This document shows positions 35,561-44,996 of a DNA stretch of 64,000 bases, piece by piece. Position numbers and translations under genes: made by a program. Each line of letters opens with the position of its first letter. The stretch's first letter is position 1. The notes beneath the pieces are model-generated. The model was not told where the DNA came from. It was given only the letters and a program-made list of their open reading frames with translations, and did not search any database. The stretch is from Bradyrhizobium sp. B097 (GTDB taxonomy: Bacteria > Pseudomonadota > Alphaproteobacteria > Rhizobiales > Xanthobacteraceae), in assembly GCF_038957035.1 (NCBI RefSeq), contig NZ_CP152412.1:6196501-6260500 (forward strand), given 5' to 3'.

Positions 35561-36223
35561 ATGACCGACGACGCCGAGCCACCCGAGAGCAAGCTGACGC
35601 GCAGCAAGCAGCGCTGGGCGCGCGAGGGCAAATTCCTCACCGGGAAGGTCACCCGGCCGGAGGAGCAGCGCCTGCCGCCAGGACAGCATCTGACGGCGGA
35701 CTGGCCGGTGCTCGATCTCGGGCTGCTGCCGAACATAACGCGGGAGCGCTGGCGGCTCGACGTCTACGGCGCGGTCGAGCAGACGATCTACTGGAACTGG
35801 CCGCAATTTGCGGCGCAGCCGCAGACCAGTTTCGTCTCCGACATTCACTGCGTCACGACCTGGTCGCGCTACGACAATCAGTGGGAGGGGCTTTCGACCC
35901 GCGACCTGCTCGCCGCTTGCCAGCCGCGCGAGGAGGCGCGCTTCGTCACGCTGCATTCGTATGACGGCTATGCGACCAACCTGTCGCTCAAGGATTTCGC
36001 CGCCGAGGACGCGCTGCTCGCCCATAGCTGGTCGGGCAAACCGCTGGAGCAGGAGCATGGCGGCCCGGTGCGGCTGGTGGTGCCGCATCTCTATTTCTGG
36101 AAGAGCGCGAAGTGGCTGCAGCGCATCGAATTCTTAACCGAAGATGCGCCGGGCTTCTGGGAGGTGCGCGGCTATCACAATCGCGGTGATCCCTGGGCCG
36201 AACAGCGCTATTCTGGCGACTGA
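35561..36223 (+). CDS. Sulfite oxidase-like molybdopterin protein (short, cofactor domain only)
   Basis: A 220-residue protein of the SUOX/MsrP-type molybdenum cofactor fold. The Mo-ligating cysteine is C97 in VSDIHCVTTWSRYDNQWEG. It also has LTADWPVLDLGLLPNI and RLVVPHLYFWKSAKWLQRIEF, the conserved K-x2-K-W/I region. There is no signal peptide or heme domain, so it is probably cytoplasmic; the electron acceptor and substrate are unknown. It lies 13 bp after the MHS transporter gene. Confidence 0.87.
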   Translation: MTDDAEPPESKLTRSKQRWAREGKFLTGKVTRPEEQRLPPGQHLTADWPVLDLGLLPNITRERWRLDVYGAVEQTIYWNWPQFAAQPQTSFVSDIHCVTTWSRYDNQWEGLSTRDLLAACQPREEARFVTLHSYDGYATNLSLKDFAAEDALLAHSWSGKPLEQEHGGPVRLVVPHLYFWKSAKWLQRIEFLTEDAPGFWEVRGYHNRGDPWAEQRYSGD

Positions 36224-36250
36224 CACCCAACACAATGATGGAGCCTGCCC

Positions 36251-37471
36251 GTGCCGCATGAACGCTTTCAATTCACCGGTGTGGGCGGCCATCAGCTTGC
36301 CGCAGCACTTGATACGCCTGATGGCCCGATCAAGGCGTATGCGCTGTTCGCGCATTGCTTCACCTGCGGCAAGGACGTGCTGGCGGCCAAGCGCATCGCG
36401 GTTGCCCTTGCGGCGAAGGGTATTGCCACGCTGCGGTTCGACTTCACCGGCCTCGGCTCCAGCGAAGGCGATTTCGCCAATTCGACGTTCACGTCGAACG
36501 TCGCCGATCTGGTCCGCGCCGCCGACCATCTGCGCGAGACCCGCGAGGCGCCCGCGATCCTGATCGGCCACAGCCTCGGCGGCGCCGCGATCCTCGCGGC
36601 CGCAGGCCAGATCCCCGAGGCGAAGGCGGTTGCGACCATCGCCGCGCCGTCCGATCCCGTCCATGTCACGCATTTCTTCAGGGACCGGATCGAGGACATC
36701 CGCGCGCAGGGTGAAGGCGAAGTCTCGCTCGCCGGCCGCCCCTTCCGCATCAAGCGCGAATTCCTCGACGACGTCGCCGAGCAGAATTTGATGACGCAGG
36801 TCAAGCAGCTGCACAAGGCGCTGCTGGTCATGCACTCGCCGACCGACGATACCGTCGGCATCGACAACGCCACCAATATCTTCATCGCGGCCAAGCATCC
36901 CAAGAGCTTCGTCTCGCTCGCCGGCGCGGATCATCTCCTGAGCGGCAAGCAGGATGCCGCCTATGTCGCCGACGTGATCGGCGCCTGGGCCGAGCGCTAC
37001 GTCGATCTCGCGCCGCAGCCGGTGGCCGACGCAGGCAGCGCGCCGCGCAACGTCATCGTGCAGGAGACTCGGAACGGCAAGTTCCAGCAGATCGTCACCA
37101 CCGGTCCGCACCGGTTGATCGCCGACGAGCCGGTCGCGGTCGGCGGCGATGACACCGGCCCCGGGCCATACGATTTCCTGCTCACCGGGCTCGGCGCCTG
37201 CACCTCGATGACGATGCGGATGTATGCCGACCGCAAGTCGCTGCCGGTCGATCGCATCACCGTAACGCTCCAGCACAACAAGATCTATGCGAAGGATTGC
37301 GAGGAGTGCGAGACGCACGACGGCATGCTCGACCAGATCGACCGTGTGATCAAGATCGAGGGCGACCTCGACGCCGATCAGCGCAAGCGGCTGATGGAGA
37401 TCGCCGACAAGTGCCCTGTGCACAAGACGCTGACGTCGGAGGTGCGGATCGTGACCAGGGCGGCGGATTAA
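36251..37471 (+). CDS. Bifunctional alpha/beta hydrolase-OsmC family fusion protein
   Basis: A 406-residue two-domain protein. Residues 1-250 form an alpha/beta hydrolase with nucleophile S108 in GHSLGGAA and candidate D200 and H228 (GADHLL). Residues 265-406 form an OsmC/Ohr-like domain with the peroxidatic C317 (GLGACTSMTMRMYAD) and resolving C388 (DKCPVHKTL), plus an extra C-x2-C (residues 350-353). OsmC proteins reduce organic hydroperoxides. GTG 36251 has GGAG 7 bases upstream. Fusions of this order are known from other bacteria; what the hydrolase adds is unclear. Confidence 0.9.
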   Translation: MPHERFQFTGVGGHQLAAALDTPDGPIKAYALFAHCFTCGKDVLAAKRIAVALAAKGIATLRFDFTGLGSSEGDFANSTFTSNVADLVRAADHLRETREAPAILIGHSLGGAAILAAAGQIPEAKAVATIAAPSDPVHVTHFFRDRIEDIRAQGEGEVSLAGRPFRIKREFLDDVAEQNLMTQVKQLHKALLVMHSPTDDTVGIDNATNIFIAAKHPKSFVSLAGADHLLSGKQDAAYVADVIGAWAERYVDLAPQPVADAGSAPRNVIVQETRNGKFQQIVTTGPHRLIADEPVAVGGDDTGPGPYDFLLTGLGACTSMTMRMYADRKSLPVDRITVTLQHNKIYAKDCEECETHDGMLDQIDRVIKIEGDLDADQRKRLMEIADKCPVHKTLTSEVRIVTRAAD

Positions 37472-37685
37472 GCCCTCGACGCAGCGAGACGGGCCGAGCC
37501 GTAGCAGCATGTCGCCGCATCCCCCTCCCGCTTGCGGCCCGTTGCAGGGGCGCGCTGCAAAATATCGAAAACAACCCCATGCAAAGTAGCCGGCGGCCGC
37601 CGGCGTTCGACAAGGCTGCTTGACACGTCGGGCAACTCAGGGATATTTTTCTAATATTCCGAAATCGTGTATTTGCCCGCACTGG
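37472..37685. other. Gene-free stretch after the OsmC fusion gene
   Basis: No gene is supported. It contains AT-richer segments (CAAAATATCGAAAACAACCCC; TATTTTTCTAATATT) that contrast with upstream DNA and mark the left border of the low-GC region. Confidence 0.5.
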
Positions 37686-37790
37686 CTAACTAGAGACGCG
37701 CCGGTCGTCAATATGGGGAATGCCACGCGGCTTGTTCGGCAGAAGCGACTTGATGGCAGCCCATTCAAAGTCCGTGAGTTCATACCGCAT
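37686..37790 (-). pseudogene. IS5-family transposase remnant (N-terminal fragment)
   Basis: The minus strand encodes MRYELTDFEWAAIKSLLPNK followed by PRGIPHIDDRRV, then SS and a stop. This is the start of an IS5-group (IS1031/IS427-like) transposase; homologues continue with LNGIFWVLRSGAPWRDLP, which is absent. Only 35 codons remain of a protein of about 250-280 residues or a two-frame equivalent. Upstream of its ATG (37791-37820, minus strand) lies GATTCAACCCACCAAACGGGAGCC, probably the outer end of the element. It is too short to be detected as a normal gene. Confidence 0.8.
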
Positions 37791-38182
37791 GATTCAAGGC
37801 TCCCGTTTGGTGGGTTGAATCACGGCCAAACCGATGCTTCAACCGGCAAAATCGTACAACCTGAGCTTCCGAGGTTACCCCGTAACCGGACGTGCGGCAG
37901 ACGTGCCAAAATCGACGCGAATGACCCCTTTCGGAAATCGGCGACATGGGCCAACTGGCCCAAACTGCATAGTATGGGCCTGCCGATCTACGGTAACCGG
38001 TTGGTGAGCAGCCCCCGAGCCTTGCCGTCACTCTGTAAGCATCTGAAGCCGGTAGGGGCAAAAACTCCTACCCTCCCTGCTACAAGGTGCTAGGATTTGA
38101 GCGCTCCCCACCCCTCTGTCGTGGGCTGATCCCGGACGTCGTGGGCCTCGACGCCGCCTTTGCAATCTAGGGCGCGATCCGG
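37791..38182. other. Gene-free stretch between the IS remnant and the cyclase gene
   Basis: Open frames here (for example plus strand 37620-38093) have no recognisable similarity and atypical composition, and they overlap the IS remnant. The stretch must hold the promoter of the cyclase gene. A short hairpin-like GGTAGGGGCAAAAACTCCTACC is at about 38050-38073. Confidence 0.5.
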
Positions 38183-39973
38183 ATGATAAACAACGGTCGA
38201 GTTGAAAGGAGATTGGCGGCTGTTCTGGCTGCAGATATCGCAGGCTATAGCCGTTTGATGGGCCGGGACGAAGAAGGAACGCTTGCCCAACTCAAGACGT
38301 TCCGAAGGACGCTTATCGATCCGACAATCGCGGCATATCGCGGTCGCATCGTCAAGACCACTGGTGATGGCGTGCTAGTCGAGTTCGCGAGCGCCGTCGA
38401 TGCCGCGCGTTGCGCGGTGGAGGTTCAGCGCGGCGTGGCCAGTGGAAACGAGAAGGTGCCACTCAATCACAGGATCGAATTTCGCATCGGCATTCACGTC
38501 GGTGACATTATCTTCGACGACAATGACATCTTTGGGGACGGCGTTAACATTGCAGCCCGGCTTGAAGGGATCGCGGAGCCGGGTGGCGTCTGTATTTCTG
38601 ACGATGCGCAACGTCAAATCCGCGGGAAAGTCGATAGCCCATTTGAAGACATGGGTCCGCAAAACCTAAAGAACATTGCCGAGCCGATGCGCGCGTGGCG
38701 ATTGAGCACCGACGCGAAATCTTCCGCATTATTGGCGGCCTACAGCTCAATAGAGACAGCCAAACCTCTCGCGCTTCCCGAAAAACCCTCCATCGCAGTG
38801 CTGCCGTTCCAGAATATGAGCAGCGACCCCGAGCAAGAGTACTTTGCCGATGGTGCCGTTGAAGACATCATCACGGCGCTGTCGCGTTACCATGCTCTGT
38901 TTGTCATCGCGCGCAATTCGAGCTTCACCTACAAGGGCCGCGCTGTCGACGTGAAGCAAGTCGGGCGTGAACTCGGCGTGCGATACGTGCTTGAAGGCAG
39001 CGTTCGCAAGGTACTCGATCGGGTGCGCGTAACCGGACAGCTCATCGATGCGTCGACGGGCGCGCATTTATGGGCAGACCGATTTGATGGCGCGTTGAAG
39101 GACATCTTCGCTCTTCAGGACGACGTTACATTGCGCGTCGTGGGGGCGATTGCACCCAAGCTTGAGCATGCAGAAATTGTTCGAGCATTGCGCAAGCCTA
39201 CGGAAAGTCTGGACGGCTACGATTACTACCTTCGAGCGATGTCAAACTTTCATAAGGCCGGGAGCGAGGACATCAGCGAGGCACTCCGCCTGTTTCACAA
39301 GGCGATTGAATTCGATGTCAATTTCTCTTCAGCGTATGGGATGGCCGCATGGTGCTATGCTCGACGCAAGTTGAACGGTTGGTCGGAGGAAGGATCGTCA
39401 GAGGGCTCTGAAGCGATGCGGGTCGCGGCGCGGGCTTTGGAATGCGGCAGCGATGACGCCGTTGCACTCGCGAGCAGCGGCATCGCAATCGGGTATATGT
39501 TTTCCGATTTTGAACGCGCCGCATCGTTGATGGATCGCGCGCAGGCAATAAATCCGAACCTGGCGATGGCTTGGCATTTAAGTGGTTGGATTAGATGCTT
39601 CCTCGGTCAATACGATCTGGCAGTGGAGCACTTGGAACGGGCGGTTCGTCTTAGCCCCGTCGATCCGCAGCGCCCTGGCATGCTGGCTGCGATTGCGTCG
39701 TCCCATTTTGCGGCCGGACGTTCTGAAGTGGCGTCATCGCTTGCAAAGACGGCGCTGTTAGAACGGTCAAGCAACTTTATTGCAGTCCTCGTCGCTGCCG
39801 CGGCGAATACAATGGCGGGAAATCTCGACATCGCAGCCAATGCGATGGAGCGGGTTCGTGAACTCGATCCAAACTTTCGCGTTCACAAAGTCAAGGACCG
39901 TCTTCCGTACAGGCAGCCCGAGGTAATCGCACGGTGGGAAGATGCCCTGCGTAGGGCGGGACTACCGGAATGA
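38183..39973 (+). CDS. Class III adenylate cyclase with TolB-like and TPR domains
   Basis: A 596-residue protein. The N-terminal nucleotide cyclase domain (about residues 8-175) has metal-binding D18 (AADIAGYS) and D62 (TTGDGVLVEF), the base-contacting D119 (FGDGVN) and the transition-state N122/R126 (NIAARLEG). A TolB-like/FlgO-type domain (IAVLPFQNMSSDPEQEYFADG, about 205-320) and TPR-like helices (about 340-590) follow. It probably makes cAMP in response to an unknown protein or ligand bound by the C-terminal half; such proteins are abundant in rhizobia. Base composition is lower in GC than in flanking genes (52% in one sampled line). It is followed by the RND genes on the same strand. Confidence 0.9.
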   Translation: MINNGRVERRLAAVLAADIAGYSRLMGRDEEGTLAQLKTFRRTLIDPTIAAYRGRIVKTTGDGVLVEFASAVDAARCAVEVQRGVASGNEKVPLNHRIEFRIGIHVGDIIFDDNDIFGDGVNIAARLEGIAEPGGVCISDDAQRQIRGKVDSPFEDMGPQNLKNIAEPMRAWRLSTDAKSSALLAAYSSIETAKPLALPEKPSIAVLPFQNMSSDPEQEYFADGAVEDIITALSRYHALFVIARNSSFTYKGRAVDVKQVGRELGVRYVLEGSVRKVLDRVRVTGQLIDASTGAHLWADRFDGALKDIFALQDDVTLRVVGAIAPKLEHAEIVRALRKPTESLDGYDYYLRAMSNFHKAGSEDISEALRLFHKAIEFDVNFSSAYGMAAWCYARRKLNGWSEEGSSEGSEAMRVAARALECGSDDAVALASSGIAIGYMFSDFERAASLMDRAQAINPNLAMAWHLSGWIRCFLGQYDLAVEHLERAVRLSPVDPQRPGMLAAIASSHFAAGRSEVASSLAKTALLERSSNFIAVLVAAAANTMAGNLDIAANAMERVRELDPNFRVHKVKDRLPYRQPEVIARWEDALRRAGLPE

Positions 39974-40054
39974 TTGGCTTACGAACAACCTCGGATAGAG
40001 AGTTTTCCTGACCAATGGTTCGCGTTTCTAGTTCAGCAGCGCGGGAGTGCGGCA

Positions 40055-41245
40055 ATGATCAACAAACCGGTGCGGTTCGATCACAGGAATCAGGCAACCT
40101 GGCCTCACATAGCTGTGCTTATGCTTGCGCTCGGCCTGCTTGCCGGATGCAACGAGGCGAAGAACAAGCTGGTTCTTCCGCCACCGGCAAATGTCGGCGT
40201 GGCTACGCCCGTACAAAGCGCCGTAACGCCCTATCTTGAGCACACAGGAACCATGACGGCCTTTGCTTCTGTCGATCTGGTCGCTCGCGTGAATGGCTAT
40301 TTGAAGTCCATCAACTATGTCGACGGCGCAACCGCGAAAGCTGGCGAGCTCCTGTTCGAAATAGAACCGGCACCCTATCTAGCGCAACTGAGCGCAACCA
40401 AAGCGGCCCTCGACGGCGCCAAGGCTGGGCTCGTGCAGACACAGGCAGAATTTGAACGCCAGGACACTCTGTCCAAAGAGGGTGTCAATACGCAGGCAAA
40501 TCTGGACAAGGCTCGCGCGAACAGGGATGCCGACAAGGCAAATGTCGAATCGGCAGATGCCAATCTGCAAACTGCTCAAATCAATCTTTCGTACACTCGC
40601 GTCGAGGCACCATTCGATGGAACCGTCACACGTCATTTGGTGTCGCTTGGCGAACTCGTAGGCGTCGCGGGGCACACCAACCTAGCCAGTATCGTGCAGC
40701 TTGATCCGATCTACGTGACCTTCAATGTCAGCGATCAAACTCTGATGAAGGTTCGCGAGAACGGCCGTCTCACACTGGCTGAGCTTCAGCAGATTCCGAT
40801 CGACGTTGGCCTGATGGACGAAGAAGGCTTCCCCCATCGAGGCACGATCAACTACGTATCCCCGAACATAGACCCGCAGACGGCAACAATTCTCGTGCGT
40901 GGCGTATTTGAGAATAAGAACCACGCGCTGCTCCCCGGCATGTTCGTTCGGCTTCGCGTTCCAATGGGCCCACCCAAGGCGGACGCGTTGCTGGTCCCCG
41001 ACAGAATCCTGCAACAGAATCAGGAAGGCCGCTACCTGCTCGTCGTAGGTGCCAACGACGAGGTTGAGCAGAGGGCTGTGCAGCTTGGCGAACTCGATGG
41101 CCAATTGCGCGTCATAACCGCGGGACTGAAGCCGGACGACAAGGTCGTGATCACCGGATTGGACCGCGCAATCCCGGGCCGGAAGGTCAATACCCGGCCG
41201 ATTTCGATCGCGAGCGCAGCAGGCGGCACCGATAAGTCCAAGTAG
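40055..41245 (+). CDS. RND efflux periplasmic adaptor lipoprotein (AcrA/MexE-like)
   Basis: A 396-residue membrane-fusion protein. The lipobox is VLMLALGLLAGC, so it is a periplasmic lipoprotein. Lipoyl halves are ARVNGYLKSINYVDGATAKAGELLFEI and LSYTRVEAPFDGTVTRHLVSLGE, with a helical hairpin between them. ATG 40055 is chosen (GGGAG about 9 bases upstream, correct distance to the lipobox); an in-frame TTG at 39974 would bury the signal. It lies 26 bp ahead of the pump gene. Confidence 0.92.
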   Translation: MINKPVRFDHRNQATWPHIAVLMLALGLLAGCNEAKNKLVLPPPANVGVATPVQSAVTPYLEHTGTMTAFASVDLVARVNGYLKSINYVDGATAKAGELLFEIEPAPYLAQLSATKAALDGAKAGLVQTQAEFERQDTLSKEGVNTQANLDKARANRDADKANVESADANLQTAQINLSYTRVEAPFDGTVTRHLVSLGELVGVAGHTNLASIVQLDPIYVTFNVSDQTLMKVRENGRLTLAELQQIPIDVGLMDEEGFPHRGTINYVSPNIDPQTATILVRGVFENKNHALLPGMFVRLRVPMGPPKADALLVPDRILQQNQEGRYLLVVGANDEVEQRAVQLGELDGQLRVITAGLKPDDKVVITGLDRAIPGRKVNTRPISIASAAGGTDKSK

Positions 41246-41271
41246 ACGCACGGCACCCGAAGGGGGCGGCC

Positions 41272-44200
41272 ATGTTTTCAAAGTATTTCATTGAGCACCC
41301 GGTCCTCGCAAACGTCGTGGCAATCGTGCTGGTTTTGATCGGCGCGGTCTCGGTTTTCAAACTTCCAGTCGCGCAGTATCCCGACATCGTGCCGCCGACA
41401 GTACAGGTCACCACCCGCTATCCGGGCGCGAGCGCCCAGACTGTCATCGATAGCGTAGCGCTGCCGATCGAAAACCAGGTCAACGGCGTTGAAGGCGCGC
41501 TATATATGCAGTCCACCAGCGCCAGCGACGGCACCTATACCTTGATTGTCACGTTCGCAATCGGTACCGATCTGAACTTCGCGCAGGTGCTGGTGCAAAA
41601 TCGCGTCTCAGCCGCGCTGGCCTCGCTTCCTACTCAGGTGCAGGCGCAAGGCGTGACGGTGCAGAAGAAGTCCACCGCGATTCTCCAAATCGTCACGTTG
41701 AGCTCGCCGGACAGTCGTTTTGACAGCCTCTTCATGAGCAACTACGCCACGATCAATCTGGTGAACGAATTGGCGCGGCTGCCGGGCGTTGGCAACGTCA
41801 ACGTTTTCGGCACGGGCGAATACGCGATGCGGATCTGGATGGACCCGCAGAAGATGTACGCGTTCGGCCTCATTCCTCAGGACATCATCAGCGTCGTCAG
41901 CCAACAAAGCCAGCAGGCAACGGCGGGGCAAATCGGGATACCGCCAACGCCTCCTACTCAGGACTTTCAGTACACCGTCAACATCCAGGGGCGACTTTCC
42001 GATCCCGCGCAGTTTGACAACGTGGTCGTGCGCGCCGCTACGGCGGACGGCGGACGCCTCGTGCGCCTCAAGGACGTGGCTCGCGTCGAGCTTGGGGCAC
42101 AGACTTATTCCCAGAGCTTCCGTCTGAACGGAAAGCCCGGCGCCGGCATTGCCATCTATCTGACGCCCTCGGCGAATGCCCTGGAGGTCGCAAAACTCGT
42201 CAAGAACAAGATGGAGACCTTGTCGCACGACTTCCCGACCGGCTTGTCCTATACGATCCCCTTCGACACAACGACGTTTGTCGAGACGTCAATCAATGAG
42301 GTCTACAAGACGCTGTTTGAAGCCGGCATCCTGGTGTTGATCGTCATCCTGATGTTCCTCCAGAACTGGCGCGCTTCGCTTGTGCCTGCCACAACGATCC
42401 CGGTCACTATCATCGGAGCTTTTGCGGCGATGGCCGCATTGGGCTTCTCGATCAACCTCTCGACATTGTTCGGCATCGTGCTTGCGATCGGCATCGTGGT
42501 CGATGATGCGATCGTCGTCGTCGAGAGCGTATCGCGCGAAATCGAGGCGGGCTTGCCCGGACGCGAGGCTGCCGTCAAGGCAATGAGCGAATTGTTTGGT
42601 CCTATTGTCGGCATCACTCTCGTGCTGATGGCCGTGTTTATTCCGGCGTCGCTGCTGCCAGGGCTCACGGGACGCATGTTCGCCCAATTCGCACTGGTGA
42701 TTGCGGCCACCGCCCTGCTGAGCGCGATCCTGGCGACAACGCTGAGCCCGACACAATGTGCGTTGCTGCTCCGAGAACCGGTGCCCCCGGATCAGCGAAA
42801 TTCTTTCTTCCGTGGCTTCAACTCTGTCTATGACCGGTTGGAAGGGGGCTACACGTGGCTGGTCGGTAGAATGGTGCATTTGAGTGGCCTTATGGTGGTG
42901 ATCGCACTTGGACTGATCGCCGGGGGTGTTTTCGGCCTCACGCAATTGCCGACCGCGTTTATTCCGAACGAAGACCAGGGGTACGGGCTGGTCGTGGTTC
43001 AGCTTCCTGATGGCGCCTCATCGGAACGCACGCAGGCAGCCCTGACGCAGGCCGCGGAGATCGCCAGGCAGCAGCCAGGCGTCGCGGACTCGCTCGCCAT
43101 TTCCGGCCTTTCCGTTCTCGACAATAATGCGACCTTGGCGAACGCGGGCATCGCCTACGTGACCTTCAAGCCTTGGAGCGAGCGAGGCCAGGCCAAAGAC
43201 CAGGATCTCAGATCCATCATGCGCGGCATCCAGGGCCGACTTTCTGAGCTTACGGATGGTAGAGGTTTTGTGCTGGTGCCACCACCGATTCAGGGCGTCG
43301 GCAATGCCGGCGGCTTTTCGATGCAGTTGCTGCAGCGCGACGGCACATTTGACTACAAGAAGATGCTCTCTTCGGCGAACGCCGTGATAGACGCCGCCGA
43401 ATCGCAATCGACGATCGAGCGAGCAGTGACGTCGTTCCGAACGGACTCGCCACAGCTTGAAGTCATCATCGATCGCACCAAGGCGGAGACGCTTGGGGTC
43501 TCCGTCGGCAGCGTCTTTGCCGCGTTGTCATCATACCTCGGCTCGACCTACGTCAACCAATTCAACAAGTTTGGTCTCACGCTTCAAGTCTACGTCCAGG
43601 CAGACTCGCCTTATCGCCTGCATCCGGACGATCTTCTCAAGCTCAATGTCAAGACCGCCGATGGCAGCACCATACCGATCGGATCATTGGCGCAGATCCG
43701 TCCGGCTGTCGGCCCCTCGCTGATCAGCCTGTTCAATCTTTATCTGACTGCGACCATTTCGGGGGCTGAGGCACCGGGCTTCAGCTCAGGCCAGGCAATG
43801 GACGTGATGGAGGAGGTCGCAAGGCGCACACTGCCGCCCCGCACCGATTTCGCGTGGAGCGGCATGTCCTATCAGGAGCATGCGGTCGGCAATCAGCTTT
43901 ACATGGCCTTCGCGCTCTCACTGCTGCTGGTCTATCTCTGCCTTGCCGGACAGTACGAAAGCTGGTTGTTACCATTGGCCGTATTACTGGCGGTGCCACT
44001 CTCTCTGCTTGGACCTGTCGGCGCGCTCACGGCGCTTGGTGTTGCAAACAATCTTTATGTCCAAATCGGCCTCATGCTGCTGATCGCGCTATCGGCCAAG
44101 AACGCGATCCTGATCGTCGAGGTCGCGCGCGAACGGCGAGCCGCTGGACAGGAACTTCTTGCAGCCGCCGTCGAAGCTGCGCGGTCGCGTTTCCGTCCAA

Positions 44201-44436
44201 TTCTCATGACGTCGTTTGCATTCTTGCTTGGCGTCTTGCCGCTGGTGACAGCGACGGGCGCCGGCGCCAATGCCCGTCGATCGCTCGGTATCTCGACCTT
44301 CAGCGGCATGGTCGCTTCCACCTGCCTTGCTGTGCTGTTCGTTCCCTCATTCTTCGTTGTCATGCAGCGTCTTGAGGAACGCCGGCGAGGCAAAAGATCT
44401 GAGATTTCCGCTGTCGCGGCGTCGCCTGCAGAATAG
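41272..44436 (+). CDS. RND multidrug efflux permease (HAE1 family, AcrB/MexF-like)
   Basis: A 1054-residue RND pump of normal HAE1 length. It starts MFSKYFIEHPVLANVVAIVLVLIGAVSVFKLPVAQYP, with TM4 LAIGIVVDDAIVVVE (paired aspartates) and the C-terminal NAILIVEVARERR and RPILMTSFAFLLGVLPL. It exports drugs or toxic hydrophobic compounds with the adaptor encoded just upstream; the outer-membrane channel gene is missing here. Codon use is less GC-rich (57% GC in a sampled line) than in the RND genes at 4998-9366, which fits separate acquisition. Confidence 0.94.
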   Translation: MFSKYFIEHPVLANVVAIVLVLIGAVSVFKLPVAQYPDIVPPTVQVTTRYPGASAQTVIDSVALPIENQVNGVEGALYMQSTSASDGTYTLIVTFAIGTDLNFAQVLVQNRVSAALASLPTQVQAQGVTVQKKSTAILQIVTLSSPDSRFDSLFMSNYATINLVNELARLPGVGNVNVFGTGEYAMRIWMDPQKMYAFGLIPQDIISVVSQQSQQATAGQIGIPPTPPTQDFQYTVNIQGRLSDPAQFDNVVVRAATADGGRLVRLKDVARVELGAQTYSQSFRLNGKPGAGIAIYLTPSANALEVAKLVKNKMETLSHDFPTGLSYTIPFDTTTFVETSINEVYKTLFEAGILVLIVILMFLQNWRASLVPATTIPVTIIGAFAAMAALGFSINLSTLFGIVLAIGIVVDDAIVVVESVSREIEAGLPGREAAVKAMSELFGPIVGITLVLMAVFIPASLLPGLTGRMFAQFALVIAATALLSAILATTLSPTQCALLLREPVPPDQRNSFFRGFNSVYDRLEGGYTWLVGRMVHLSGLMVVIALGLIAGGVFGLTQLPTAFIPNEDQGYGLVVVQLPDGASSERTQAALTQAAEIARQQPGVADSLAISGLSVLDNNATLANAGIAYVTFKPWSERGQAKDQDLRSIMRGIQGRLSELTDGRGFVLVPPPIQGVGNAGGFSMQLLQRDGTFDYKKMLSSANAVIDAAESQSTIERAVTSFRTDSPQLEVIIDRTKAETLGVSVGSVFAALSSYLGSTYVNQFNKFGLTLQVYVQADSPYRLHPDDLLKLNVKTADGSTIPIGSLAQIRPAVGPSLISLFNLYLTATISGAEAPGFSSGQAMDVMEEVARRTLPPRTDFAWSGMSYQEHAVGNQLYMAFALSLLLVYLCLAGQYESWLLPLAVLLAVPLSLLGPVGALTALGVANNLYVQIGLMLLIALSAKNAILIVEVARERRAAGQELLAAAVEAARSRFRPILMTSFAFLLGVLPLVTATGAGANARRSLGISTFSGMVASTCLAVLFVPSFFVVMQRLEERRRGKRSEISAVAASPAE

Positions 44437-44462
44437 CTTGTTGCAAGCAACAGAAATGCAGC

Positions 44463-44904
44463 ATGACGTTCGAAGAACGTTCCAATCTTCTTTTGTCATT
44501 CGCAGAAGTTCTGTTCACCAATGGGCAAACCACGGCCCAGCTGGTGACAGCGACAGAGCGACTGGGCCGCATTATGGGCCTTCATGCTGAGGTCCTGCCG
44601 CGGGTGAGGCACCCTACAGCTACCGGCACGCGACACCGACGGCCAATTGGCCCTACGTGTGTTGGAAGCCGAACCTGTCGACGCGGACATGAATCGCGTG
44701 GCCGCCACCATGCATGCGATCGACGATATCGAAGCTCGCCGCCTTGCCGCTCTCACGTATGCGCCGAATAGCCCCGCGCAAGTGGGCGTTGCGGATCCCT
44801 CACCTTTCACTCCGGAACAAGTCGCGCGAGAATATTTCGTTGTTATGTATTCAGATGATTGGGGAAGGCATCTTACAGCCTTTCCCATGAGTTGGGCTGA
44901 TTAA
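44463..44904 (+). pseudogene. Threonine/serine exporter (ThrE/DUF1212) pseudogene, frameshifted and truncated
   Basis: The start MTFEERSNLLLSFAEVLF and the following NGQTTAQLVTATERLGRIMG and LHAEVLPR are the N-terminus of a ThrE-family exporter. At about 44604 one base is gained and a TGA stop follows (44605-44607). Similarity then resumes in the +1 frame (GTLQLPARDTDGQLALRVLE, then AEPVDADMNRVAATMHAIDD and IEARRLA) to about 44754. The membrane domain (over 300 residues in intact proteins) is missing; the remaining frame to 44904 is unrelated. The broken gene lies 26 bp after the RND pump gene. Confidence 0.8.
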
Positions 44905-44996
44905 AAAACTTGGGAACAAGAAGTAGCTTGCCAATAATATAACGCTGGAAATCCATCCCAATCCATTTGTTGCCCAAGTCAGCAACGGTTCGAGGG

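Noticed and set aside
37620..38093. 157-codon open frame on the plus strand
   Set aside because: It overlaps the IS5 remnant in antisense; no family features and no ribosome-binding site.
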